From NCBI GenBank assembly GCA_900553675.1, contig USEH01000087.1:1-8932 (forward strand): a stretch of DNA of 8,932 bases. The letters are read 5' to 3'. The DNA comes from an uncultured Ruminococcus sp. (lineage in GTDB: Bacteria > Bacillota > Clostridia > Oscillospirales > Ruminococcaceae). Shown piece by piece: positions 1 through 6,795 of this stretch. Position 1 is the first letter of the stretch. Every line of letters begins with the position of its first letter. Both the position numbers and the translations under genes were made by a program. The notes below the pieces were generated by a model. It had not been told where the DNA came from, did not search any database, and saw only the letters and a list, made by a program, of their open reading frames with translations.

Positions 1-154
1 CGATATCCTTTGCGCCGATATTAACGCACTCGGCATCGTTCGCGATACCGCCGTTTCCCGGGAGGGCATAAATCTTTTCAACCGTGGGATTTTCAAGGAG
101 CTTTTTTATTATGGCGTGCTCCCTTCCGCCTGAGCCTACAACTAAAAGCTTCAT
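1..154 (-). CDS. purD: Phosphoribosylamine--glycine ligase (GAR synthetase), N-terminal part, runs off the left edge
   Basis: PurD joins phosphoribosylamine to glycine with ATP, the second step of de novo purine synthesis, in the cytosol. Only the first 51 residues are inside the window; the 3' end lies beyond base 1. They begin MKLLVVGSGGREHAIIKKL and carry the N-domain signature GSGGREHA (residues 7-14) and PGNGG (32-36), which are diagnostic of the family. The start is ATG at 154-152, preceded by GGGAG eight bases upstream. It lies 14 nt after the stop of the AICAR transformylase gene, so it is the eighth gene of the purine operon here. Nothing looks damaged. The identification is firm; the length, the ATP-grasp domain and the C-terminus cannot be seen. 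Confidence 0.95.
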   Translation of the reverse strand, partial: MKLLVVGSGGREHAIIKKLLENPTVEKIYALPGNGGIANDAECVNIGAKDI

Positions 155-168
155 AGAGTCAACTCCCA

Positions 169-1353
169 TCAATGATGGAACAGGCGCATACCGGTAAACG
201 CCATTACCATGCCGTACTTGTTGCAGCGCTCAATGCAGACATCGTCTCTGATGGATCCGCCCGGCTCGGCAACATAGCTAACGCCGCTTCTGTGCGCTCT
301 TTCAATGTTATCGTCAAACGGGAAGAAAGCGTCGGAGCCGAGCGATACTCCCTTGATGGAGTTGAGATACTCCCTTGCCTCAGCGTCGGTGAGCGGCTCG
401 GGCTTGGTTGTAAAGTACTTCTCCCAAACGCCGTCTGCGCATACGTCCTCTTCGTTCTTGTTGATGTAGCCGTCGATAACGTTGTCTCTGTCCGGTCTGC
501 CTATTGTGGGCTTAAATGGCAGGTTGAGCACCTTGTCGTGCTGGCGCAGGAACCATGTGTCCGCCTTGCCGCCTGCCAAACGTGTGCAGTGGATTCTTGA
601 CTGCTGACCCGCTCCAACGCCGATTGCCTGACCGTCGTAGGCAAAGCAAACCGAGTTGGACTGGGTGTATTTAAGGGTGATGAGCGAGATTATAAGGTCT
701 CTTACAGCCTCTTCGGGAAGCTCCTTATTGTCGGTTACGATGTTAGAAAGAAGCTCGCGGTTGATTTTAATGTTGTTTCTTCCCTGCTCAAAGGTTATGC
801 CAAAGACCTGCTTATGCTCCTGCGGGTCGGGAACGTAATCGGGGTCGATTTTAACTATATTGTAGCTTCCCTTGCGCTTGGATTTAAGAATTTCCAAAGC
901 CTCGGGCTCGTATCCGGGGGCGATTATGCCGTCTGAAACCTCGCGCTTGATAAGCTTTGCGGTGGTAACGTCGCAGACATCGGACAAAGCTACCCAGTCG
1001 CCAAAGGAGCACATTCTGTCGGTTCCTCTGGCTCTTGCATATGCGCAGGCAAGGGGCGAATCGTCCAGTCCATCAATATCGTCGACAAAGCAAGCCTTTT
1101 TAAGCTTGTCCGAAAGCGGGATTCCTACCGCCGCGGAGGTGGGGCTTACGTGCTTAAAGGAGGTTACAGCAGGAAGTCCCAAAGCTTCCTTCAGCTCCTT
1201 AACAAGCTGCCACGAATTGAAAGCGTCTAAAAAGTTGATGTAGCCGGGTCTGCCGTTTAAAATCTCAATGGGAAGCTCGCTTCCGTCGTGCATGTAGATT
1301 TTAGAGGGCTTCTGGTTGGGGTTGCAGCCGTATTTGAGTTCAAATTCTTTCAT
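169..1353 (-). CDS. purH: Stand-alone AICAR formyltransferase (PurH transformylase domain only)
   Basis: This 394-residue protein transfers the formyl group of 10-formyl-tetrahydrofolate to AICAR (ZMP), giving FAICAR. It corresponds to the C-terminal domain of bifunctional PurH. The N-terminus (LKYGCNPNQKP, about 6-16) matches the PurH linker motif LRYGENPHQ. The catalytic Lys-His pair is present in SFKHVSPTSAA (K67, H68), as are SNSVCFAYDGQAIGVGAGQQSR (about 232-253), GSDAFFPF (339-346) and a C-terminal GMRLFHH. The roughly 200-residue MGS-like IMP cyclohydrolase domain that normally precedes it is absent. That is not a truncation, because there is a clean ATG (1353-1351) with GGAGG seven bases upstream. 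The missing activity is supplied by the purO-type gene 17 nt upstream. Its substrate ZMP is also the ligand of the riboswitch heading the operon. NCBI-style names vary (purH or 'phosphoribosylaminoimidazolecarboxamide formyltransferase'). Function is near certain. Confidence 0.94.
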   Translation of the reverse strand: MKEFELKYGCNPNQKPSKIYMHDGSELPIEILNGRPGYINFLDAFNSWQLVKELKEALGLPAVTSFKHVSPTSAAVGIPLSDKLKKACFVDDIDGLDDSPLACAYARARGTDRMCSFGDWVALSDVCDVTTAKLIKREVSDGIIAPGYEPEALEILKSKRKGSYNIVKIDPDYVPDPQEHKQVFGITFEQGRNNIKINRELLSNIVTDNKELPEEAVRDLIISLITLKYTQSNSVCFAYDGQAIGVGAGQQSRIHCTRLAGGKADTWFLRQHDKVLNLPFKPTIGRPDRDNVIDGYINKNEEDVCADGVWEKYFTTKPEPLTDAEAREYLNSIKGVSLGSDAFFPFDDNIERAHRSGVSYVAEPGGSIRDDVCIERCNKYGMVMAFTGMRLFHH

Positions 1354-1370
1354 TGCTTTTTCCTCCGTTA

Positions 1371-2090
1371 TTATTTATTTTTGTTTATAAGCCTTGTTTC
1401 CTCTTTGCCGGTTTCAAGATCGGTGTATATAACGTAAAGAGAAATCTTGTTGTCCTCGTTGAGATTTGTCCAAAGTGTGTCGGTAAATTCGTCGATATCG
1501 TTGGGGATTGCAACCCTTTCCGGCTCACCCTGGAATGTGGGAATGGGGTTGCCGTCGCAGACATAGGTATGAATGAAGTGACCCAAGCCCGCTATAGGCG
1601 AATAGCTGAATGCATAGCGGTTGCAGGCGTTGCCCTCGGGGTCGGCACTCTTTAAAATGCTCATGTCGTACTTGAAATCGCCGCTGTCAAAGGTGAGCAT
1701 ACCGCTGATTCTGGGGGTGAAGTTGGGCTTGTCCGGCTCAAACTCGCGCGAGGTGAGGGAGCCTGCAAAGCTTAAGCCAGCATTAACGCCGTTGTAGATG
1801 GTGTCGGTCTGGTCGCCGTTGGTGACTATAAGCTTGTTTTTAAGTCTTCTTACAGCGGCATAGATGATAAGGCTGGGATCCTCGACCTTAGAAGCGTCAT
1901 ACGGCTCGGTGAAGAGGGCGTTATCCCTCTCGACAAAGATTCTGTTGCGGCTGTTTGCACTTCTGCCCATTATAAAGTAGGCGGAAACTGCCTTTTTGCC
2001 GTCGGAGGACTTTCCTATTACTATTCCTCTGCCAACGTAGGTGTTGTCCTTGATAAGCTCGCCGATGTTGTTGATAGCATAAATATCCAT
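1371..2090 (-). CDS. purO: Archaeal-type IMP cyclohydrolase (PurO family)
   Basis: A 239-residue protein of the IMP cyclohydrolase-like family (PurO, Pfam IMP_cyclohyd). It is predicted to close the FAICAR ring to IMP, the last step of the pathway. Motifs resembling archaeal PurO are YVGRGIVIGKSSDGK (18-32), GRSANSRNRIF (42-52), NGDQTDTIYNGV (91-102) and PNFTPRISG (122-130). It shares nothing visible with the MGS-like cyclohydrolase domain of ordinary PurH. An in-frame TTG at 2108 would add six residues, but ATG at 2090-2088 has AGGAGAGG five bases upstream, so I chose the ATG. The TTG lies just before that ribosome binding site and lacks its own. It sits between purN (21 nt gap) and the stand-alone transformylase (17 nt gap), whose product it consumes. 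Family membership comes from recognised motifs without a search; the neighbour strongly supports the role. Confidence 0.88.
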   Translation of the reverse strand: MDIYAINNIGELIKDNTYVGRGIVIGKSSDGKKAVSAYFIMGRSANSRNRIFVERDNALFTEPYDASKVEDPSLIIYAAVRRLKNKLIVTNGDQTDTIYNGVNAGLSFAGSLTSREFEPDKPNFTPRISGMLTFDSGDFKYDMSILKSADPEGNACNRYAFSYSPIAGLGHFIHTYVCDGNPIPTFQGEPERVAIPNDIDEFTDTLWTNLNEDNKISLYVIYTDLETGKEETRLINKNK

Positions 2091-2095
2091 AATAA

Positions 2096-2103
2096 CCTCT
2101 CCT
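2096..2103 (-). promoter_or_regulatory. Ribosome binding site that fixes the purO start
   Basis: AGGAGAGG lies five bases before ATG 2090. It falls inside the extended reading frame that would begin at TTG 2108, so it argues for the downstream ATG. Confidence 0.85.
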
Positions 2104-2111
2104 GTCAAAAA

Positions 2112-2720
2112 TTATTCGTTGATAATCTGCGCGCAGACCTTCTCCGCCGACGCGGGAAGTATCTTCCACTCCGCAAGCTTCATAACCCGCTTTTGCAGGG
2201 TCTCGGGGGTGTCGTCCTCGCGGATGTTTACCGCCTTCTGCATGATGATTTCGCCGCCGTCCGGAATTTCGTTTACAAAGTGAACCGTTGCGCCGGTTAC
2301 CTTTACTCCCTTTTGCAAAGCCGCCTCGTGAACCTTAAGTCCATAAAATCCCGCTCCGCAGAAGGACGGAATCAGCGACGGGTGAATGTTGATTATCCTT
2401 TTGGGGTATCTCGATGTAAAGTCGGCGGAAAGAATAGATAAGAACCCTGCAAGGATGATAAGGTCTATGCCCTCGCTGTCTAAAAGGCTGATAATTTTCT
2501 GCTCGAAAGCCTCCTGCGAGCCAAGCTCTTTTTTAAGGACTGTTTCGGCGCGTATTCCCGCCTTTTTCGCCCTTTCCAGTGCATATGCTCCCGCCTTGTT
2601 GGAGATTACAAGAGCTATCTTGCCGCTTTTAAGCTCGCCCTTGGCTTCGGCGTTTATCAGCGCCTGCAAATTTGTTCCTCCGCCGGACACCAAAACCGCA
2701 ATTTTAGCTGTTTTTTTCAT
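2112..2720 (-). CDS. purN: Phosphoribosylglycinamide formyltransferase, folate-dependent (GAR transformylase 1)
   Basis: PurN formylates GAR to FGAR using 10-formyl-tetrahydrofolate, the third step of the pathway. The 202-residue product has the usual family length. The N-terminal phosphate-binding SGGGTNLQ is at 12-19, GFLSIL at 92-97, and the catalytic residues are N111 and H113 (in INIHPSLIPSF) and D154 (in DGGEI). These match N106, H108 and D144 of the E. coli enzyme. A longer frame starts at ATG 2747 and adds nine residues, but that ATG has no ribosome binding site. ATG 2720 has AAAGGA ten bases upstream and gives the normal N-terminus KKTAKIAVLVSGGGTN. It follows purM after 40 nt and precedes purO by 21 nt. 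Like the AICAR transformylase it consumes 10-formyl-THF, so both formylation steps sit in the same operon under a ZMP-sensing leader. Confidence 0.95.
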   Translation of the reverse strand: MKKTAKIAVLVSGGGTNLQALINAEAKGELKSGKIALVISNKAGAYALERAKKAGIRAETVLKKELGSQEAFEQKIISLLDSEGIDLIILAGFLSILSADFTSRYPKRIINIHPSLIPSFCGAGFYGLKVHEAALQKGVKVTGATVHFVNEIPDGGEIIMQKAVNIREDDTPETLQKRVMKLAEWKILPASAEKVCAQIINE

Positions 2721-2730
2721 GTGATAACCG

Positions 2731-2736
2731 TCCTTT
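2731..2736 (-). promoter_or_regulatory. Ribosome binding site that favours the shorter purN start
   Basis: AAAGGA is ten bases before ATG 2720. The upstream in-frame ATG at 2747 has nothing comparable in front of it. Confidence 0.65.
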
Positions 2737-2760
2737 CCGCGCGTCATTATTCAAAGCAGT

Positions 2761-3804
2761 TTATTCAAGAGTAATCTTAACATCAGACTTGATTATCGAA
2801 CCTACCACATATGCCTGCTCGCCGTTGGATTTAAGTATCTCAATCGCTCTGTCCGCGTCCTCGGGAGCAACTACTATGCTCATTCCAACGCCCATGTTGA
2901 AGGTGTTGAACATATCGCGCTCACTGATTCCGCCACGCTCGGCTATCAGCTTGAATATGGGCAGAACCTTAACGTCCGACTTGGCTATCTTTGCTCCCAA
3001 GCCGTCAGGAATGCTTCTCGGAATGTTTTCATAGAAGCCGCCGCCGGTGATGTGGGAGATTCCCTTAACCTTAACGCTCTTTAAAAGCTCCATAACCGGC
3101 TTTACATATATCTTGGTGGGTGTAAGAAGCGTCTCGCCGATGGATTTTCCACCCAAGACATCCAAAGGAGTCTTGATATCGGAATTTTCAACGTCAAACA
3201 CCTTTCTTACCAAAGAGAAACCGTTGGAGTGAACGCCGCTTGAGGGCAGAGCAATGATAACATCACCCTCGCGCATGGTTTTATTGTCTATAATCTTGTC
3301 CTTGTCGACAACGCCAACGCTGAAGCCGGCAAGGTCGTATTCGTCTATGGGGTAGAAGCCGGGCATTTCGGCAGTCTCTCCGCCGATAAGAGCAGCGTCA
3401 GACTGAACGCAGCCGTCGCACACGCCCTTGACTATATCTGCAATCTTTTCGGGATAGTTCTTTCCGCAGGCGATATAATCGAGGAAGAACAGCGGCTTAG
3501 CTCCGCAGCAGATGATATCGTTTACGCACATTGCAACGCAGTCGATACCCACGGTGTCGTGCTTGTCCATCAGAAATGCTATTTTCAGCTTGGTTCCAAC
3601 GCCGTCGGTTCCGCTTACTAAAACAGGCTTTTTAATGCCTTCAAGGTCAAGCTCGAACAGTCCGCCGAAGCCGCCGACATCAGAGCATACGCCCGCAGTC
3701 ATGGTCTTGGCAATATGCTTTTTCATCAGCTCGACTGCCTTGTAGCCGGCGGTTATATCCACGCCCGCGGCTGCATAGCTCTCGGATTTTGAGATTTCAT
3801 TCAT
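2761..3804 (-). CDS. purM: Phosphoribosylformylglycinamidine cyclo-ligase (AIR synthetase)
   Basis: PurM closes the imidazole ring of FGAM with ATP to give AIR. The 347-residue protein contains the full set of family motifs: [15 protein letters not shown] (10-24), the ATP/phosphate-binding [10 protein letters not shown] (64-73), AMCVNDI (91-97), [11 protein letters not shown] (141-151), [14 protein letters not shown] (188-201), [13 protein letters not shown] (251-263) and [10 protein letters not shown] (299-308). The frame can be extended to ATG 3816, but that codon abuts its only purine-rich stretch (AAAGG directly before it). ATG 3804 has AAGGA eleven bases upstream and fits the family N-terminus, so I prefer it; the difference is four residues. 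The 92-nt gap after purF is the longest in the operon and holds a hairpin. PurL, which makes its substrate, is not in the window. Confidence 0.95.
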   Translation of the reverse strand: MNEISKSESYAAAGVDITAGYKAVELMKKHIAKTMTAGVCSDVGGFGGLFELDLEGIKKPVLVSGTDGVGTKLKIAFLMDKHDTVGIDCVAMCVNDIICCGAKPLFFLDYIACGKNYPEKIADIVKGVCDGCVQSDAALIGGETAEMPGFYPIDEYDLAGFSVGVVDKDKIIDNKTMREGDVIIALPSSGVHSNGFSLVRKVFDVENSDIKTPLDVLGGKSIGETLLTPTKIYVKPVMELLKSVKVKGISHITGGGFYENIPRSIPDGLGAKIAKSDVKVLPIFKLIAERGGISERDMFNTFNMGVGMSIVVAPEDADRAIEILKSNGEQAYVVGSIIKSDVKITLE

Positions 3805-3843
3805 TAATTGTCTCATCCTTTCTTTTTTCTTTGAAAGACAACA

Positions 3844-3876
3844 GCGCGAAAACTATATTATCTATAATTCTCACGC
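3844..3876 (-). other. Hairpin in the purF-purM intergenic gap
   Basis: In the RNA sense, GCGTGAGAA (3876-3868) pairs with TTTTCGCGC (3852-3844), nine pairs including two wobbles, around a 15-nt AT-rich loop. The bases after it (TGTTGTCTTT) are only weakly U-rich, so it would be at best a partial terminator. It could equally be an mRNA processing or stability element that sets purM expression relative to purF. Function is unproven. Confidence 0.4.
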
Positions 3877-3896
3877 TTTTGTAGTTATAAATTGGT

Positions 3897-5318
3897 CTAT
3901 TCTTTGCCGTTCCAGCAATATGTGCATATATCGTCGGGGTTTATGCCGATAGCCTCGCACAGACCGTCGAGCGTCTGAAACTCCAATGAATCAAAATGGA
4001 GTTTAGAGCAGATAGCCATTCGCATAGCCTTGCCGCGCTCGGTTGAAGCGTCGCTGTATTCGTCTAAATGCTTCATGCCTTCTTCGCCCTCTAATTCCAT
4101 GATGGTGGCGCGGGTAATAAGCTCCATCTCGCTGGTGGAGCGCGAAAATGCCAGATACTTGCAGCCGTACATAATCGGAGGACACGCCGAGCGCATATGA
4201 ACGCTCTTGGCACCGTTCTCGGACAGAAACTCAACCGTTTCGCGGAGCTGGGTTCCTCTTACTATCGAGTCGTCCACAAACAGCAGGTTTTTATCCCTGA
4301 TAAGGTCGTGAACAGGTATCTGCTTCATTTTGGCAACCTTGTTTCTGTCCTGCTGGTTTGAGGGCATAAAGCTACGGGGCCATGTGGGGGTGTACTTAAT
4401 AAACGGTCTTGCAAAGGGGACACCCGACTTGATAGAATATCCGATTGCATGGGGAGTTCCCGAGTCCGGCACTCCGCAGACGTAGTCGATATCCGGAAGG
4501 CTGCCCGACTCCATGTCGTTCTGCGCCATGATTTCGCCGTTGGCATAGCGCATGGTTTCAACCGTTCTGCACTCGTAAATCGAGGTGGGATAGCCGTAAT
4601 ACGACCACAGAAACGCACAGATGCGCATTTTCTTTTTGGGAGGCTGCAAAACCTCAACTCCGTCCGGCGACAGCTCAACGATTTCGGCAGGACCAAACTC
4701 GCGGATGGTCTGATATCCCAGCTTGGTATAGGCGAACGCCTCGAATGAAACGCAATAGCCGTTTTCGCCCTGTCCTATAGATATCGGAAGTCTGCCCAAA
4801 TTGTCCCTTGCGGCTATGATATTGCCGTTGTCCTTTAGGATAAGGATAGAAGCCGTGCCCTCGACAGTCTCCTGAACAAAGCTTATACCCTCGGCAAAGC
4901 TGGGTTTTTGGTTGATAAGAGCCGCAACAAGCTCGCAGGAATTGATTTTTCCGCCGGTCATGGCGTTGAAATGCCCGCCCTTGGAGAAGTACTTATCCAG
5001 AATCTCGTCGGTATTATTGATGATTCCTACTATGCAAATGGCATAGGTGCCCAAAGCGGAGCGGATAAGAAGCGGCGCGGGGTCGGTATCGTTTATGCAG
5101 CCGATTGCCGCAAAGCCCTTCATCTGCTCGAAGATATGCTCAAACTTTGTACGGAACGGAGAATTTTCTATATTGTGGATGTTGCGCTGAAGACCCATTT
5201 CGGGGTCGTAGGCGGCGATTCCTCCGCTCTTTGTTCCTAAATGCGAATGATAGTCAACTCCGAAAAACACGTCCGAAATAACGTCGGTTTTTCCGACGGC
5301 TCCGAAAAATCCGCCCAT
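3897..5318 (-). CDS. purF: Amidophosphoribosyltransferase (PRPP amidotransferase) with a degenerate glutaminase domain
   Basis: PurF makes phosphoribosylamine from PRPP, the committing step. This 473-residue protein has the class II amidotransferase fold at about 2-230 and the PRTase domain at about 231-460. The PRPP loop VDDSIVRGT (348-356) and GVPDSG (282-287) are intact. Cysteines equivalent to the B. subtilis [4Fe-4S] ligands are all present: C234 (MRICAF), C386 (MYGCKY), and C465 and C468 (CTYC). The N-terminus is MGGFFG where an active enzyme has CGIFG-like residues, so the Cys nucleophile is Gly2. By eye alignment the E. coli-numbered Arg73, Asn101 and Asp127 are also replaced (N76, V97, S127), and HRGQE becomes HLGTK. 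An in-frame stop (TAA) three codons upstream of ATG excludes an upstream Cys start. It therefore probably uses free ammonia or a partner glutaminase. The ribosome binding site is weak (AAAGG, 13 bases away). It follows purC after 31 nt. Confidence 0.9.
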   Translation of the reverse strand: MGGFFGAVGKTDVISDVFFGVDYHSHLGTKSGGIAAYDPEMGLQRNIHNIENSPFRTKFEHIFEQMKGFAAIGCINDTDPAPLLIRSALGTYAICIVGIINNTDEILDKYFSKGGHFNAMTGGKINSCELVAALINQKPSFAEGISFVQETVEGTASILILKDNGNIIAARDNLGRLPISIGQGENGYCVSFEAFAYTKLGYQTIREFGPAEIVELSPDGVEVLQPPKKKMRICAFLWSYYGYPTSIYECRTVETMRYANGEIMAQNDMESGSLPDIDYVCGVPDSGTPHAIGYSIKSGVPFARPFIKYTPTWPRSFMPSNQQDRNKVAKMKQIPVHDLIRDKNLLFVDDSIVRGTQLRETVEFLSENGAKSVHMRSACPPIMYGCKYLAFSRSTSEMELITRATIMELEGEEGMKHLDEYSDASTERGKAMRMAICSKLHFDSLEFQTLDGLCEAIGINPDDICTYCWNGKE

Positions 5319-5349
5319 AAAACTTTATCTGCCTTTCAAATAATATAAA

Positions 5350-6030
5350 TCAAGCGAAGAAGAGCTTGGAAAGAGTCATAGGATCGATATACTTGCCGTC
5401 CTTATAAACTCTCATATTGCCCGAAGCTATCTCGTCGATAAGCATAACCTTGCCGTTGGGATCGTAGCCGAACTCAAACTTGATATCGTAAAGGTCAAGA
5501 CCCTTTGCCTTGAGGTCGTCAGCAACTATCTTGGTGATCTGCTGGGTCATTACCTTTATATCGTCGTACTGCTCGGCGGTCATAACGCCAAGAGTGATAA
5601 GACCGTCCTTAGTTACAAGCGGGTCGCCCTTTTCGTCGTTTTTAAAGGTGGTTTCAACGTATGCGGGAAGGTCTGCGCCCTCTTCGCAATAGTCGCTGTA
5701 GCGGCGGAAGAAGCTTCCAACTGCCTTGTAACGGCAGATGACCTCTAAGCCCTTGCCGAATACCTTTGCAGGAAGAACCTCCATGGTGGTGTCGTCAAGA
5801 TTTGCCTTAACATAGTGGGTTCTGATTCCTGCGGCGTTGATCTTTTCAAAGAAGTAGATGGACATACGCAGGTTAACATCTCCCACGCCCTCGATGGTAA
5901 GTCCTACGGAGTTCTCTCCCGGGTCGAAAACGCCGTCTTTGCCGGTGCAATCGTCCTTGAACTTAAGAAGATAATTTCCGTTTTCGAGTGAATAAACGTT
6001 TTTGGTTTTGCCTGTGTAAACTAACTGCAT
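5350..6030 (-). CDS. purC: Phosphoribosylaminoimidazole-succinocarboxamide synthase (SAICAR synthetase)
   Basis: PurC condenses CAIR with aspartate using ATP to form SAICAR. The 226-residue length is typical of the short bacterial form. Family motifs are YTGKTKNVY (5-13), [16 protein letters not shown] (96-111), [13 protein letters not shown] (127-139), [11 protein letters not shown] (180-190) and the near-C-terminal [11 protein letters not shown] (199-209). The [12 protein letters not shown] stretch replaces the RNVVAGS/R-type motif of the B. subtilis enzyme, suggesting a distinct subgroup. The start ATG (6030-6028) is preceded by AGAGGAGAG seven bases upstream, a strong site. It lies 49 nt after purE and 31 nt before purF, matching pathway order with PurE, whose product it uses. 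Identification is secure. Confidence 0.95.
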   Translation of the reverse strand: MQLVYTGKTKNVYSLENGNYLLKFKDDCTGKDGVFDPGENSVGLTIEGVGDVNLRMSIYFFEKINAAGIRTHYVKANLDDTTMEVLPAKVFGKGLEVICRYKAVGSFFRRYSDYCEEGADLPAYVETTFKNDEKGDPLVTKDGLITLGVMTAEQYDDIKVMTQQITKIVADDLKAKGLDLYDIKFEFGYDPNGKVMLIDEIASGNMRVYKDGKYIDPMTLSKLFFA

Positions 6031-6079
6031 GATTATACTCTCCTCTAATATATAAAATTTTTATAGACTGAATTATGCT

Positions 6080-6574
6080 TTAAAGACCCAGCTTTGCCAT
6101 CACTTCGGAGTCTTTTTTAAGGACGTTTTCCGCGCCCTGCTTTCTGAGCTCTACAAGTCTTTGGTAAAGCTCATCATCCGAAACTGCAAGGATTTCGGCG
6201 CAAAGCAAAGCGGCATTAACACCTCCGTTTATCGCAACGGTTGCAACAGGTATGCCGGAGGGCATCTGAACCGTGGACAAAAGAGCGTCAACACCGTCTA
6301 AAACTGAAGATTTGCAGGGTATGCCGATAACCGGAAGCGAGGTGTTTGCCGCAATCGCTCCCGCAAGGTGGGCTGCCATTCCTGCTGCGCATATAATAGC
6401 CCCGAAGCCGTTTTCACGGGCAGAGCGTGCAAAATCCCGCGCTTCGTCGGGGGTTCTGTGCGCAGAGTAGATATGAACCTCGAAGGGAATTTCAAGGGAT
6501 TTAAGGGTATCAACCGTTTTCTGGATAATAGGCAGGTCGCTGTCGCTGCCCATAACTATTCCGATTTTTTTCAT
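6080..6574 (-). CDS. purE: N5-carboxyaminoimidazole ribonucleotide mutase, class I PurE
   Basis: PurE interconverts N5-CAIR and CAIR. The 164-residue size and the motifs MGSDSD (8-13), SAHRTP (37-42, with the catalytic-region H39), AGMAAHLAG (64-72), GIPCKSS (84-90) and LLSTVQMPSGIPVATV (98-113) place it in PurE class I, the N5-CAIR mutases. Class I enzymes normally need PurK to make N5-CAIR, and no purK is seen here, so it must be elsewhere. ATG at 6574-6572 has GGAAGGAG seven bases upstream. This is the first gene of the operon and lies about 280 nt downstream of the predicted transcription start, behind a ZTP riboswitch and its terminator. Confidence 0.95.
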   Translation of the reverse strand: MKKIGIVMGSDSDLPIIQKTVDTLKSLEIPFEVHIYSAHRTPDEARDFARSARENGFGAIICAAGMAAHLAGAIAANTSLPVIGIPCKSSVLDGVDALLSTVQMPSGIPVATVAINGGVNAALLCAEILAVSDDELYQRLVELRKQGAENVLKKDSEVMAKLGL

Positions 6575-6613
6575 GATATAACTCCTTCCGCTTTAGCTCA
6601 TTTAAATTCAATG

Positions 6614-6666
6614 AAATACAAAAGGGCGCACCCGTCCTTATCGCAAAGATAGAACCAAGTGTGCCC
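6614..6666 (-). terminator. Riboswitch-controlled intrinsic terminator in the pur leader
   Basis: In the RNA sense GGGCACACTT (6666-6657) pairs with GGGTGCGCCC (6633-6624), ten pairs with one A-C mismatch and two G-U wobbles. The stem is extended inside by TATC/GATA, and the tract TTTTGTATTT follows (6623-6614). The first five bases, GGGCA, are also the conserved 3' end of the ZTP aptamer. Aptamer and terminator therefore compete for them, as in known ZTP ON switches where ligand binding blocks termination. purE begins 40 nt downstream. Confidence 0.85.
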
Positions 6667-6785
6667 AGACGGTCGGCAATAAGCTTGTCCTTAAATAGAC
6701 AAGCCAAGCTTTCTGCTCCCATGCGGTACTCCGCCGACAGCCGCGATTTTTACGCGGGCTGTTTTTTCCGTCAGTCACAGAAAAC
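6662..6785 (-). promoter_or_regulatory. ZTP/ZMP riboswitch aptamer (pfl motif) upstream of purE
   Basis: The RNA-sense strand shows the pfl hallmarks in order. P1 is GTTTTCTG (6785-6778) with CAGAAAGC (6715-6708). The conserved GACTGACGGAA runs from 6776. A short hairpin GCGG-AGTA-CCGC (6734-6723) is followed by ATGGGAGC. A variable stem GCTTGTC/GACAAGC (6704-6683) comes next, then GCCGACCGTCTGGGCA (6677-6662). The pseudoknot would pair GACGG (6772-6768) with CCGTC (6672-6668). These blocks closely match my memory of clostridial ZTP aptamers. The class binds ZMP/ZTP, which builds up when 10-formyl-THF is short. A hairpin at 6737-6762 is inserted between the GACGGAA block and the short hairpin. 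Its position upstream of a pur operon and overlap with the terminator fit the class. Confidence 0.92.
6737..6762 (-). other. Extra hairpin inserted within the ZTP aptamer
   Basis: ACAGCCCGCG and CGCGGCTGT flank a TAAAAAT loop, giving nine pairs with one bulged C. It lies between GACGGAA and the conserved GCGG/CCGC hairpin. The compact aptamers I remember have almost no sequence at this point. Confidence 0.7.
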
Positions 6786-6795
6786 AATATTTATT

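Noticed and set aside
172..600. Plus-strand 142-residue open frame
   Set aside because: It is antisense to the well-supported AICAR transformylase gene and shows no recognisable motif.
4325..4696. Minus-strand 123-residue open frame inside purF
   Set aside because: It is an Arg/Ser/Pro-rich off-frame shadow of the PRTase region of purF.
6510..6722. Minus-strand 70-residue open frame across the riboswitch and purE start
   Set aside because: It would begin inside the aptamer hairpin and read through the terminator, without a ribosome binding site and out of frame with purE.
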